This document shows, piece after piece, positions 53,606 through 64,000 of a stretch of DNA of 64,000 nucleotides; the first letter of the stretch is position 1, and each line of letters opens with the position of its first letter. Origin of the DNA: Obelidium mucronatum (lineage: Eukaryota > Chytridiomycota > Chytridiomycetes > Chytridiales > Chytriomycetaceae); contig JAIVFH010000023.1 of the NCBI GenBank assembly GCA_025765595.1, positions 186,001 through 250,000 on the forward strand. The letters are read 5' to 3'. The notes beneath the pieces are model-generated. The model saw only the letters and a list, made by a program, of their open reading frames with translations. It made no database searches and had not been told where the DNA came from. The position numbers and the translations under genes are program-made.

Positions 53606-55739
53606 TCATACACCACATTTGCAGTCCTCAAGGCGCTTCTTAAGCTCAAGATACTCGATTTCCATCTTTTTGAATGCAGCATTGTCTTCCTCCAGCTTTG
53701 CGATGCTGCAAAAAAAAAAAACAGGGTCGTAAAATCCAAAACTAAAAATAATAATTAAAAACAAAAGCAATCGCATTTACCGCAACAAAAATGGATCCAT
53801 ATTAACGACAGCCTTATTCATTACCCTCTTTACTCTCTCTGCGAAACGGAAAGTACTCACAGTTTCACTGTAATTCTTTGCAAGTGGGCTACAGCAAGTG
53901 ATCATTAGTGTGAGCGCATTCCCACCCAGAGAGTCACTTAAAAGGTGAGTTAGTTTACTGTCTCGATATGGAATGTGTTGCTGTTTGTTTCCCTTGCCGC
54001 TGTTTGACATTGGGCTTGTCAGCGCGCTGATGACATTTCCAAGCGCGCTGAGAGATTGATTAATCTGGGCTCCTTCTTTGAGGCGATCTCCTGTTGCACC
54101 TGTCGAATCTGCACGCTCTGATCCTTGGTAGAGTTTACGTTGTCCATGTTAAAACACATTGCCACAAAAAAAAAAGGAAGGTAAAGAAACACTCACCTGC
54201 AAGATCAATCAAATGTATTTTCGATCGCTTTCTCCCTTGCCCAATTTTCTGTAAAACTTGCGGGGAATGCTCTTCAGGAATAGGAACCTCAGGAGCCAAT
54301 GACCCAGAACTCTCGGCTCGCTCCAAGACTCCAAGAGCCGCTACAGACTGTGGCTTCTTTGGCTCCACGAGATATTGATCAATTGTTATCGTGAGAATTG
54401 CATGGCTCCGTGAAGATTGTGCATTCATGTTTGTTTCCCCAATGGATCGGTTTTTTGCTCCAGTATTGAGAATCTTGACGTAATCTTGCAAAGACATGAT
54501 GTACCTCTCACTCAAGTTTTGAACATAGAGATCTTTAGTACTCGTGGAGCCATGCTCCATCCGAATTTTGAGCGTTTCTAACACATTTACCGTGAATGAA
54601 CCAAGTTTTTCCCACAACTTCTTAAAAAAAAAAAAGGACACAGTACCTTGCTTATCCTTATCCACAAGCAAATCAACCAAGTTTTCATTATAAATTTCCA
54701 AATACGAGACTTTGACTACAAAATCCAAACAGTTCCCAGTCGCTTCATCCACTTTCCCTCGATGAAGTTTCACATGCTCATTCAACTGATGAACAACGCG
54801 AAGAATTATCCCAATATCAGAATGAAGAGTTGAACAGTTATCACGAAGCGTTTCCGCAATTCGATTCGCAGGTCCTTGCATTGTATGCGTCTTGCCTGCA
54901 GCAGTTTGCCCATACGCAAATATGCAACCATTGAACCCTTCCAAACATTTTCGAATCAATGGCTCCACAGCAGTTCCATAGACAGTTTCTTGCATCGCAT
55001 CCATTCCAAAGATTGTGTCGAAATGGAATGGCCGCGTTGCGTTTGCTGTGGTGCCGTGTCCAGGCGCTTCTCCACTGCATGTCGGCGGCTCTTGTATTTC
55101 CACTGTGTTGCCATTTAGTATTTTGATGCACGTTTTTGGAAGTCCGTCTGCTCCCAAGTTATGTTCTAGAGCAATTGAATTAGTATGGCTCGGGGGTCCC
55201 GCTAAATCAGTATTCCGCACGCGTACAACAACTTTAATGGCTTGTTGATCATACGAAAGGGAAGGGGACAAAGAATAGGCAGAGGCCAAGTTTGTCAACG
55301 ACCCATTTGAAGTGGAGCGAGAGATTGGCGTTGATGAACGAAGTGCCTCAATCGAGTGGTCTTTCGGAATCAAGGGAAAGTGATCCGGACCATCCAGAGT
55401 TGGAGACGATTCTGTTGCGGCGTGCTTTCTACTACTGTCCAAGTCGCTTGGTGGTTTCTTGTCTGGGAGGGGTCCGCCTGGAAAAGAGGGATTCACCGGA
55501 GTTGGTTCTGGATTTGGGAACGCTGGTCTGGCTGGTGAATCAGTCTCAGCAACTATATTGCGTAGTGCTGAAGGCGGCATACTGATGGCTCTCAGGTCAG
55601 TCACCCCCGAATCGCAGAGGTTTTTAACAGAATTGCTGCGGCTCAGGGCCTTTGTAGATGACTTGCTTGGAAGCTGGGGTAATTTCGCCTGTGATTGTGA
55701 AGCAAGAGAGCTGCTCGAACCTGTCCGAGAGAGCGGCAT
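53606..55739 (-). CDS. Kinesin motor protein with N-terminal extension
   Basis: Exons 55739-54647, 54577-54197, 54123-53781 and 53705-53606 give 638 residues. A 165-residue Ser/Pro-rich extension precedes the motor (IKVVVRVRN). The P-loop is [16 protein letters not shown], switch I is [12 protein letters not shown], and switch II is [20 protein letters not shown] followed by [12 protein letters not shown]. The motor ends [13 protein letters not shown] and leads into a short neck coiled coil ([15 protein letters not shown]). The internal-to-C-terminal motor with a short tail and the [12 protein letters not shown] sequence recall kinesin-7 (CENP-E/Kip2-like) enzymes, but the class is uncertain. 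It is likely a plus-end microtubule motor. Confidence 0.93.
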
Positions 55740-55943
55740 TTTTCCACGTTTTTTTGACTCACTTCTAGAACACTGCTCATCCGCCGAATATCACCGGAAA
55801 CTAAAAAGTTCCGGTTTTTGGACAAAGATACTGGTCTGCATTGCGTCTTGAACAGACGCGAGATAGCTGCAGGATACAACCATCGACGCGGTTTCTGCAC
55901 GGTATATTTATTTTTTATAAGAATACTTAATTTAAAATGAAAG

Positions 55944-57379
55944 TTACAAAAAGAAACCAAAGATATCATCCAGAATGTCCTTAATAACCCAATAATGCGA
56001 TTCATGGGCGATAAACTCAAATTCCTTCGGGTATTTAAACCATTCAACGCTTTCTGGTTCGGGTCCCTCGTCAACGTCTGGGTCGTACGGTTTTCCGTCA
56101 TATGTGGTCCGATGATTCATAATGAATGTGTTGTAGAAGTATGTGATCATATTCTGAGACGAAAAAAAATTCGAAAGAGTTAGACCAGCACAGCTGAAAG
56201 CATTATGTAGTACCTCTTGGTCCAAATTGGGATGAATATGAGGCTTCACGAGCTGTTGGTGGGCTTCTGGGAGCTTGGACCAGTGCAAGATCGGCTTGAT
56301 ATGGTGAATGCTGATGTGAACATTTTAATGCAATGAATAATAAGCCCAAAGAGAAAACAACAAAGGGCTTAACTTGTGATATCCGTTATTGAAAAACAAA
56401 AAGTTTGTAATAGATCCAGTGAAATTACGGCTAGTATTGATATTCATAATGTGGATTGGGGCTAAACCGCCGTCAGATGGTGCCTTCGCCAAAGGATCAC
56501 CCATGGGAACAACAATTGGCCGTTCACATCCATCATGTTGCAACATATTCATATTTGTAATGAAGATACTCGCCACCATTCGTGGGAGATTCCAGTAAAC
56601 AATCCAGTACACTGGATTAATGCAAAAGCACAGTACGTGCATTGAAATGAGAGCAGTAAGTTGTAAACTAAAGTCGAGCCAGATTCTTCTTTTTTGGCGC
56701 TTCATGAGGCGCATGTAACGGAAATCACTGGCAGAAATGACGCTCCCAACGCGTCCAAAAAAGCCAAGATAGTTGAATAAATGATATTTGTATCTCATTT
56801 GAGTAGTCCGCATATAGTCTTGCTGCATTTGAGTATATCTGTGGTGACTCAAGTTGTGAGCGGACACAAATGTGCACACGGGATGGCCAAAGCAAATCGT
56901 AAGAATTATATGGAATACGGTATTTGCTGTTCGATCTCTGAAAACATTCGTGTGGATTGTATTGTGGACAATGGTAGACACGCTGGCAGTAAGTTGCACA
57001 AGTATTACCCATAGCACCATAATGGTGGCAGTGCTAAGTTTTGGAGTATTCAGCCACAAATAAAAATTTAGAAGAGCGCAGATGGCAACGACAGCTAGTG
57101 TAATAACATCGGATGGCTCACGAAGGCCCACCAAATCTCCAACACGCTGAAGGACCTCCGAAGGCGGTGTATAATGAACGGCAGTATGTGTTTGAATGGG
57201 AAGCTTAGAGGAATACAATGATTCATGCGTCGTAGGAGGCGGTAAATCTGTGACAGACGGAATAGGGCTGTCTGGGACAGTCACAGCGGGCAACTCAACA
57301 GTCAGAGAGCCTAAGACAACATTGGCAAGTATCAGCATCATTTTTAGCAAGGAGGAGGCAGAACAATCGCACCTTGCAT
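55944..57379 (-). CDS. Membrane fatty-acid desaturase superfamily protein
   Basis: Main exons are 57310-56374, 56310-56214 and 56153-55944. Three His boxes are visible: HNTIHTNVF, HNLSHHRYTQ and, across a splice site, GYHNIHHIKPILHW, which ligate a di-iron centre. About four membrane helices flank them. Two starts fit: ATG at 57341 reading through, or a 7-nt first exon from the ATG at 57379 (M-Q-G) joined to 57310, which removes TTGCTAAAAATG as a branch site and gives the cleaner N-terminus. The protein is about 416-424 residues. Substrate could be a fatty acyl, sphingolipid or sterol-like lipid in the ER. Confidence 0.82.
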
Positions 57380-57532
57380 GTTTGTGTTATATTTGTAATA
57401 CCGCTTTTTGACTCACTTTTTCGTGGAGAAAAACAAAAACGTGATTCTCATTTTAAAATTGATTGACAAGGGGTGTCAAATTTGAATACCCCTTGCCTAT
57501 GAACTCATGCATATTTATTAAAACACATCATA

Positions 57533-58470
57533 TTAGCTATTCCGCCAAACAAAAAGTCGTGCTCGAAGTTCGGGTATAAAGTAGACAACGAGCAGCGGTG
57601 TGAGGCAGCCATCAAGGGCTATTGCCGTCCACGCGATTGCATTTGCAACCCCGTATTCATCCTTGAATTCAAACACATTCTTCGCCGCAAGAGTCACGAC
57701 TTGTGGCAGATACCCAAAAGCCAGGGTGACAAACATTGTGATGGATCGAAACAAAACACGTCGCTGCACTGCTTCCAGGCCTGAGGTTAAGAGTCCCGCA
57801 GTGGTCATCTTTTTCAGCGCCGAAACAGCATACATGTAGGTGCTTGTGTAGAGAACGATAATGGATGAGAAAACAACTGTCAGGAATATTCCGACTGTGA
57901 CCTCCCAGATTATGGCTTGAGGATCATGGCTTGGGGATACGATGTCTTCGCTCGGCTGCATGGTAGAGATTAGCACGAATACGTGGCAAAGCATGGTAAT
58001 CAATGAACACTCACGGAGGTGGCAAATGTGATTATCACTACAAATCCTGCCACACTTGCGAAAACAGCCACGGCCAAATGCAACCTTCTTCGCACGGACT
58101 CTTGCACACACCGCACGATCGAGAATCGTTCGATTGCGAGAGAAAGATTCAAGGAGAGGAGGCAGTCCAGCGCAATACTTGCGAACAGGGCTTCGGCCCG
58201 ATAAAAGGCATCGTTGGCAAGGTGCAGCCAAATTGAGTACTGGATGACGGAAGAGAGGGTCATTAGGAAGCAAGCTCCTACCATGCCCATCATAATCGTA
58301 TGTATTCGTTCCACGATGATGTGATCTCTCCATCTCCATGCTACTGCCAATGCATAGCCATTCATGAGCGACCCAAGCACAAATAGAGGCATAGTAATAT
58401 AGTAGTCGACAAAAAACAGAGAATTGGTTTCTTGAGACTGTATCGTGTATGGTTGCTTGAGGTTTGACAT
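57533..58470 (-). CDS. Seven-transmembrane receptor, rhodopsin (class A)-like
   Basis: Exons 58470-58015 and 57955-57533 give 292 residues. Helix 1 has GSLMNGYAL, helix 3 ends LSLAIERFSIVR (E/DRY position), and helix 7 has ALDGCLTPLLVVYFIPELR. The sequence is closely related to the next gene on the right, making a tandem pair transcribed leftward. The intron lies at the end of helix 4. Probable plasma-membrane G-protein-coupled receptor; ligand unknown. Confidence 0.85.
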
Positions 58471-58552
58471 TGAGAACCACAAACCCTGAAAATGAAAAAA
58501 ATTGTGGATAAAAAAAAAAAAAAAAAAAACTGATTTATTTCCAAAATTATGT

Positions 58553-59566
58553 TTATTTGTTTTCTGGACAATGAGACCATTCCTGTTTCAACGACTCCGG
58601 ATTCTTCCCAAACTCTGAGCCTGAAAGCTCACTGACGCTGCACCCTTCGTCGGCAAAGTTCTCAGAGCATGACGTGTTGAAGATCGAGAATATCTTCCGT
58701 CTTACTTGGGGCATGAAATACACTGCCAACAGTGGGGTCCACACGGTATCAAGTGCCAACGCAGTATGCGCAACAACTCGCATAACTCTCTTGTTCTCAT
58801 CACTAATTCCCTTCACATAAAACTGTGCCCCAATAACAAGCATCATCTGCGGGCCATACGACACCACGAGACTTCCAAACATTGCCACACAGTTCCAAAA
58901 CAATTGCCATTGAACAGACGCGGAAGGAATTTGGAATAGACTAGCGTCCATTCTTTTAATGTAATACGCCGAGTAAATGAATGTGCTGATATAGAGCGCA
59001 ATGATTGCAGTTGTAACAATAACAAAAGACGTTGCCATCGTAGCAATCCAGACTTTCTTTTGTAGAGGGTATTCGGGGGTTACCGTATTGATGCTTGGAG
59101 ATGTTGCAAACACGCCCATGTTGATCAGGAGAATCATACATGTGAAACACCAAACAGCAATGGTGGCGCCTCTTCGTATGCTTCGTTTTTGAGTGAGAGA
59201 CCGTACAATGATAAACCTCTCGATGGATAATAGTAGATTGAGAACGAACAGTAGGACCATTGCCAGCGAGGAGAGGAACGCTGAAAGCCGGTAGAACAAG
59301 TCGGATGCGTGTACAAGCCACAGAAGATACTTGGTTGCAGAAAACGCAGACCACGCGAAAGTAGCCCCAATTATATATGCCATGATCGTATGCATTCGTT
59401 CTTGCATCAAATGCTCTCGATTCCGTATTAGTGTGAGCAAAACTGCCCCATTCATAAGCATGCCCAACAGATATATAGGAACATTCAAGAAGTAATCTGC
59501 AACAAAGATATCTGTGGTTTGCGTACTTTGTGGGATGTAGGCTGTGGTAGAAGTCACGTTTGCCAT
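58553..59566 (-). CDS. Seven-transmembrane receptor, rhodopsin (class A)-like
   Basis: Intronless, 337 residues. The N-terminus has an NVTS glycosylation site. GMLMNGAVL in helix 1, LLLSIERFIIVRSL in helix 3, and ALDTVWTPLLAVYFMPQVRR in helix 7 match the neighbouring receptor. A 45-residue Ser/Glu-rich cytoplasmic tail could be phosphorylated. Absence of the intron found in its tandem partner suggests intron loss or gain after duplication. Confidence 0.87.
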   Translation of the reverse strand: MANVTSTTAYIPQSTQTTDIFVADYFLNVPIYLLGMLMNGAVLLTLIRNREHLMQERMHTIMAYIIGATFAWSAFSATKYLLWLVHASDLFYRLSAFLSSLAMVLLFVLNLLLSIERFIIVRSLTQKRSIRRGATIAVWCFTCMILLINMGVFATSPSINTVTPEYPLQKKVWIATMATSFVIVTTAIIALYISTFIYSAYYIKRMDASLFQIPSASVQWQLFWNCVAMFGSLVVSYGPQMMLVIGAQFYVKGISDENKRVMRVVAHTALALDTVWTPLLAVYFMPQVRRKIFSIFNTSCSENFADEGCSVSELSGSEFGKNPESLKQEWSHCPENK

Positions 59567-59775
59567 AGAGTTCTTTCTTACAGTTTAAAACACGATGAAA
59601 CAGATCGAAACATCGTTAAAAAATAAGAAACAACCGGTCAAGTTAAATAAAGTTAGAGTTATAAGCTTGACATTTTTATCGGTGTCTGGCTGAGAAACTG
59701 AACTCAGACTTTATTTCGCGTAATCATGTGTCATTTCAACAGCATCAGCAACAAAAGAAACTTGGTTAAGAAACA

Positions 59776-61779
59776 TTACAAAAATCGAGGAGAGCGGCGT
59801 AGATTGAGCAAAGGCTGATAATTCTGCTGGTTTTGATCGCTACCATTTTGACTGAAGTGGTTGAATGAGTCTGCTAAATCCAATTTTGATGTGGGTACTG
59901 GTTTCTTCCCTTTCGATCTCAAAACAACCAATTGCATGGTTAAGCAGAAAGCAAACATCTGTTTTTGACGGTAAGTTTTATCTCGGGATTGTTTTGATTG
60001 TAGGAACTTCAAGTGGAGACTCACCCCAAAACTCACTATCCCACATTCCTTTGCCGAAAACCCATATCTCTTCATTAAAACCGCCATACAGCTTGATGCA
60101 ATCGATACTCCTCGCAATAGAAACCTTTTTTTGGTCCAAATTGAACCGACAAAAAGTGTAATACCCCACAAAGTCACATGAAGGCCGTAGTCCCACAAAA
60201 TATCAAAGAAGCTGCACTGCACAGCGCTTGCAATGTTCTGAGTAAACGACCAATACGACGCAATCGTGTGAATCATGTAATCATGTTGTCCAATCAGCAC
60301 CAAGGATGAGTTGGAGATATACTCCAAATTACGCAAGGCCGCTTCTGCTTTTGAATCAATTTGGTTCTACCGATTTTGGACATAGCGTCATCATTTTTTG
60401 CTTTTTGTTTTGGCCGTGTGTTGTAAAGAAAAGAAAAAAAACGTACCTCCAGGCTGATGAACTTTGAAACCAAGGAATCCGTCATTCCACTCAACATCCC
60501 AACAATGACAGCGGTTCGTTCCGTTTCCAGAATCGACTTATTCAAATTGAGCGCCATTTGGTTCTATTTTTTTTTTTTTTTTGAGACATTTTACACAAAG
60601 CATAATGCAACTCACCATCATCTGTGATGAAAGCTGCTCTCCACGAGTCAAGCTCCAAATATATTTTTCAACAGACAACGAAGCTCGATTTTCAAACTCG
60701 TCCATGGTTTGCATAACATTGTTTACAGTCGTCTTGGTTGTATACGCAAACGCTTGAACATCTTCCAGAGTAGAGTTTAGATACTGAGCAAACTGAACAA
60801 CGCTAATAGCAACAGAATTTGAAACGGAACTGATCCCGTTTGTTGCCTGCAAGACAAAAAAATAGGTCTCATTTTTTTTAGCATACTCTCGGAAGCCCCC
60901 TCACTCTTTTCTTCATTAAACCTCCAAAATATCCATTAGAGATACCACAAGATCCTTTTGAATTTTTTCAATGGCGGCATTCTGTTCCAACGCTCGCTGG
61001 TTCAGTATTCTCCTCTCGTCTTCGATAAACTCGAGAACTCCCGCAAAAGACCTTTGCATCTCCAAAACAATATCCATAGTTGTTTTTTCAAGCTCCTGTA
61101 ATTATTTGACGTTGGGAAAATTTAAAAGATTGGTGGTCTTGACGCGACAAAGAACAAAAAAAAAAAAAAATTGAACAGTAACCTGTTGAAATCGCTTCAC
61201 CTCCTGCTCCCTCAGATCCCCACTCTCCACAAGCACACCCACCTCAACTTCCAACACGCGTTGAATTCGATTCATGAGTGTATAGATCGAGTCTTCCCCG
61301 CCCAGCCTGCGCAACTCATAACACAATAAATGCACCATTTTCAGAGTTGTACTGTACGATGTCCATAGCTGTGGAGATTTCGCGAGTCCTTTCGTGCATT
61401 TTTTGTAAGGATCTGTGGTGGGGCTGGTGGATGTGGCCGCCGCCATGGTGATGTCGAGACAGGCGGGTGGGATTGGGAGTGCCGTTTGTTGCAGTTCGCA
61501 TAGTGTCAACTTGATTGCGTCTGTTCAAAAATCTTGATTATTTAATTTATTCTATTTTTTTGTAGTAACCCCAGAGCGCTGGTTTTTTTTTTTTTTTTTT
61601 AGCTTACGGAATGTGATGCTTGGTTCGTGATGACAGGTGGATGGATCTGGTATGCTCGCCAAAGACGCGATGGCTGTTGAAAAGCACGGAGTTGTAGTTG
61701 TGTATGCCTTGTATGTCGATAGTTCTGAATGAAGCCGACGCAGAGTTGTCTCCAGGTGGTTGACGGGAGTATTGGCCAT
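59776..61779 (-). CDS. Kar5/GEX1/Brambleberry family nuclear-fusion protein
   Basis: Exons 61779-61608, 61520-61183, 61095-60922, 60846-60616, 60563-60447 and 60366-59776 give about 540 residues, all phases consistent. The N-terminal Cys-rich region matches the family: TPCFSTAIASLA, then AIKLTLCELQQTALPIPPAC, KKCTKGLAKSPQLWTSYS and LLCYELRR (Kar5 consensus SPQxWTxYS and CYE). A long coiled-coil region follows (ERRILNQRALEQNAAIEKIQ), then hydrophobic helices near the C-terminus. Kar5/Brambleberry sits in the nuclear envelope and drives membrane fusion in karyogamy. No clear signal peptide begins the model, so a short upstream exon may be missing; an optional in-frame intron exists near 60000. 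Confidence 0.8.
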
Positions 61780-61845
61780 CAATCAGGGGGGGACGCAAAG
61801 TCGTGTCAAAGTTTTTCAAATGCTTTTTTTTTTTATTCTAAAATT

Positions 61846-62436
61846 TCAAACAACAATTGCAACAAATGCAGCAGAAAAGAAGCTGCCCGAAAAAAAGGCA
61901 ACAGCACTGCTCTTTGCAGTTGTCGCAACAGCAACAACTGTCGCTACGGCAGACACTTTTGGCTCAGGACCAGTTGCCGGTGCCCCCACACTCTTTCCAA
62001 TGGGGAAAGTCGGGCTAAAGAAGTAAGTGAATCCACGGGGGCCTTTTACTCCCGCGCGAACGCAGTAGGCGCTGCCAGCGGGAACACTTGCGGGAACAAC
62101 AGACACAAGCTGCAGGTCTCCGATTGTGCTGTTCCCTGCCAACGTGACTCCAATTGGAGTGACCTTGTTGATTCCCATGGAGGCATCAGCAAGCTCAAAT
62201 TCAACTGGCATTCCCCACCAGTCCCAGTCGTTTTTGTCACCATTGTTGGTCCAGGTAACTGTAATGTTTTCACCAGGCTGGTATGACTTTGTTCCAGTTG
62301 GAGAAATGATGCTAATTGTGTTGGCGGAAGAAGCGGCGGGTGCTACCGGAGCGGTTGCTGCCGCAGGCTCAGTCGACTCTTGGGCCCAAGCGCTGGAACC
62401 AGCAAGAGCAAAGATCAGGTACGATACGAATCTCAT
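61846..62436 (-). CDS. Secreted GPI-anchored Kre9/Knh1-like protein
   Basis: Intronless, 196 residues. Signal peptide MRFVSYLIFALAGSSAWA, an Ala/Pro/Thr linker, then an Ig-like domain with ISPTGTKSYQPGENITVTWT and PAGSAYCVRAGV, the pattern of the Kre9/Knh1 (Ser-Thr-rich GPI-anchored membrane) family. The C-terminus (VAFFSGSFFSAAFVAIVV) is a GPI-type hydrophobic tail. Family members act in beta-1,6-glucan or general wall assembly in yeasts. N-glycosylation sites NIT and NST are present. It supports a fungal host. Confidence 0.82.
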   Translation of the reverse strand: MRFVSYLIFALAGSSAWAQESTEPAAATAPVAPAASSANTISIISPTGTKSYQPGENITVTWTNNGDKNDWDWWGMPVEFELADASMGINKVTPIGVTLAGNSTIGDLQLVSVVPASVPAGSAYCVRAGVKGPRGFTYFFSPTFPIGKSVGAPATGPEPKVSAVATVVAVATTAKSSAVAFFSGSFFSAAFVAIVV

Positions 62437-62650
62437 AGTGATTTCTGAATTTCTTTATGGAATCTTTGTTTTTACATTACAGACACAGCTGCAATTTATA
62501 CTTTTTGGTTTTTCTCATTTCGGCCTCAAATTGTGATTGCGTTTGGAATGGTTTGAAATAGAATTTTTCACGCAAAATTTTTTCAAATCACGAAAATGCT
62601 AAAGTTGTTATCTCCCACCAAAACTGTTTCTTATATTCGCGGAAGAAAAA

Positions 62651-64000
62651 TCAAATCTCAATTGAGTCAACACACGCAAAGGCCTGGCTTCGAATACTTT
62701 CATCGCCTATAAACTTGGCCTTTACATCTGATAGCTTGAATGCATACACTTGACCTTCGCCATGTCCACTTGCACCAATTCCAATTTCTTCTCCAACTAA
62801 CAGACGATTCAGCTTGATTACTAAATCCAACGAAGCGTACTGCAAATCGTTTGTAAAATTTGTGCCAACCCCAAACAGCACCCCTTTTGGAGCAGCAACT
62901 CCAGTTTGACCCCCCGCTTTCGCTTTTGTGATACGTTCTTCATAAAACAACTGAATTTCTGATACTTTGCTTGGATTCAACGAGTTGCTAAACATGATCA
63001 TTTTCGATGAGAGGTGTTCGTCAATTGACAAACCAAGTTTGTGCAAAGTTGCTGCAATCACATCCACGTATTCCAATTCGCTACCAGAGTCACACCGGTA
63101 ATGAATGCGTGACTGTAGAGACGGTGAGAGTTGCTGATAAGCAGTGAAAAACACAGGCGTCGTGAAGACATCCGTGAGAGCAAAGATGGATTGATATACA
63201 CTGAGCCAGGATTCAAGCGCGAGACATATTGATTTTTTCAAGGCTTCGGGATTGAATCTGGTTGGCTCTTGCAGACGGGATTGCGCTTCAAAGAACATGA
63301 ACCATTCGTGGGCGCATGTTCCGCGCGGTGGAGTATTATTTCTCAAAGACAAATACACATTAGACGTATAGATGGGGGGAACAATGTCAAAGTTGCTGAT
63401 AATTTCACTGATGAGAAAGTGAGAATGCTGGTTGAGTCTTCGTCGTGTTCCAAATTCGGTGACATTTGCACGACAGGCTTTGTAGCACTCGAGCTTTGGG
63501 AGCAGCGTGGTAGAAAGCTCCTCGTCCGACACCGAGACGCCCGTGAGGACGGCCATGAATTCGCACGTCAGCGCCAGAAACGGCACTTCGAGCAGAATGC
63601 AGTCGAACCACGAGCCCGCGTACTCCACGTGCAGAGCCCCGTCGCTGCCGCACGACACGTCGATGCGCACGCGTCGCGGCTGCTGCAGCCGCACCGCGTA
63701 GTGCTCGAGGAGGCCGCGCTGCGGCGGCGCGACGGCCTCCGCCAGCGCGGCGGCCACGGCGCGTGCGTGTTCGGGCCGCCACGCCAGCCCCGCGTACGCC
63801 CCCAGCAGCTCGCCGAGCCGCGCCGCCGCCGCCGCCGCCTGCGCGCTGCCGCCCTCGCCGCCCGCGAGCCCCGCGAGCCGCTGCCCGACGCTGGCCCCGC
63901 GGTCCGTCAGGCGGTACGCGACGCCGGTGTCCGCGAGGCCGCAGCTAAGGCTAGCAAACTGCATCGTGAACTTGTACCAGTCGTTGTCGAGGACGTCGTG
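62651..64000 (-). CDS. NPT1: Nicotinate phosphoribosyltransferase, N-terminus off the right edge
   Basis: One open exon from the right edge to the stop at 62651. At the edge it reads LDNDWYKFTMQ, the family's DxYKxTM block. EFGTRRRL, RGTCAHEWFMF, DVFTTPVFF and IIMFSNSLNPSKV followed by GVLFGVGTNFTND form the phosphate and nicotinate sites. It converts nicotinate and PRPP to nicotinate mononucleotide in the Preiss-Handler route to NAD. The first 400 visible bases are extremely GC-rich and encode an Ala/Arg-rich stretch between conserved blocks, as in other 5' exons here. The start codon lies beyond 64000. Confidence 0.95.
   Translation of the reverse strand, partial: HDVLDNDWYKFTMQFASLSCGLADTGVAYRLTDRGASVGQRLAGLAGGEGGSAQAAAAAARLGELLGAYAGLAWRPEHARAVAAALAEAVAPPQRGLLEHYAVRLQQPRRVRIDVSCGSDGALHVEYAGSWFDCILLEVPFLALTCEFMAVLTGVSVSDEELSTTLLPKLECYKACRANVTEFGTRRRLNQHSHFLISEIISNFDIVPPIYTSNVYLSLRNNTPPRGTCAHEWFMFFEAQSRLQEPTRFNPEALKKSICLALESWLSVYQSIFALTDVFTTPVFFTAYQQLSPSLQSRIHYRCDSGSELEYVDVIAATLHKLGLSIDEHLSSKMIMFSNSLNPSKVSEIQLFYEERITKAKAGGQTGVAAPKGVLFGVGTNFTNDLQYASLDLVIKLNRLLVGEEIGIGASGHGEGQVYAFKLSDVKAKFIGDESIRSQAFACVDSIEI

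Overview
The window reads as nuclear DNA of a zoosporic (flagellated) fungus, most likely a chytrid. It holds fungal-type genes (an Mgm101 homologue, a Kre9/Knh1-like GPI protein, a Kar5-family karyogamy protein, an Rrn11/TAF1A-like Pol I factor) beside an axonemal dynein intermediate chain and a SCAR/WAVE-complex subunit (CYFIP), both of which Dikarya have lost. Genes are packed tightly on both strands. Introns are short (about 35-110 nt), GT-AG, often with a CTAAC/CTGAC-like branch site. Several unrelated genes have an extremely GC-rich, Ala/Arg-rich 5' coding region followed by AT-richer sequence. The species assignment is inference.

Layout. 1-10.2 kb: two paralogous proton-coupled peptide (POT) transporters flank a PAN-like membrane protein, a TAF1A/Rrn11-like protein and an acidic unknown. 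10.5-15.6 kb: a USP16/45-type deubiquitinase, a secreted HELAEAVTDP protein and a class-A-like GPCR. 16.2-25.5 kb: two universal stress protein (Usp) genes, an Atg22-like transporter, a ZC3HC1/NIPA homologue, a TraB-like protein and a beta-ketoacyl-ACP synthase. 25.7-35.1 kb: five tandem secreted bulb-type (B-)lectins, a 16-exon axonemal dynein intermediate chain (DNAI4/IC138 type) and a sixth lectin-like gene. 35.6-37.7 kb: cytoplasmic poly(A)-binding protein. 38.2-41.8 kb: four more Usp genes; the first two are an inverted copy of the pair at 16-18 kb. 42-64 kb: Mgm101, COA8-like, a UIM protein, CYFIP, an unresolved GC-rich gene, SCAI, a kinesin, a membrane desaturase, two tandem GPCRs, Kar5/Brambleberry, a Kre9-like protein and nicotinate phosphoribosyltransferase (cut by the right edge).

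Two regulatory patterns tie genes together. A perfect 13-mer (GAAACAAAATTTT or its complement) lies 67-102 bp before the start codon of both POT transporters and the Atg22-like transporter, suggesting co-control of peptide uptake and vacuolar amino-acid export. TGA(C/G)TCA bZIP-type sites lie upstream of all six Usp genes, including a perfect 14-bp palindrome. I found no rRNA, complete tRNA, CRISPR array or transposon. No wholly novel multi-gene system stands out. The strongest leads are the inverted Usp duplication, the two shared promoter motifs, the lectin array whose introns cut the sugar-binding motif, and the 5' GC islands.
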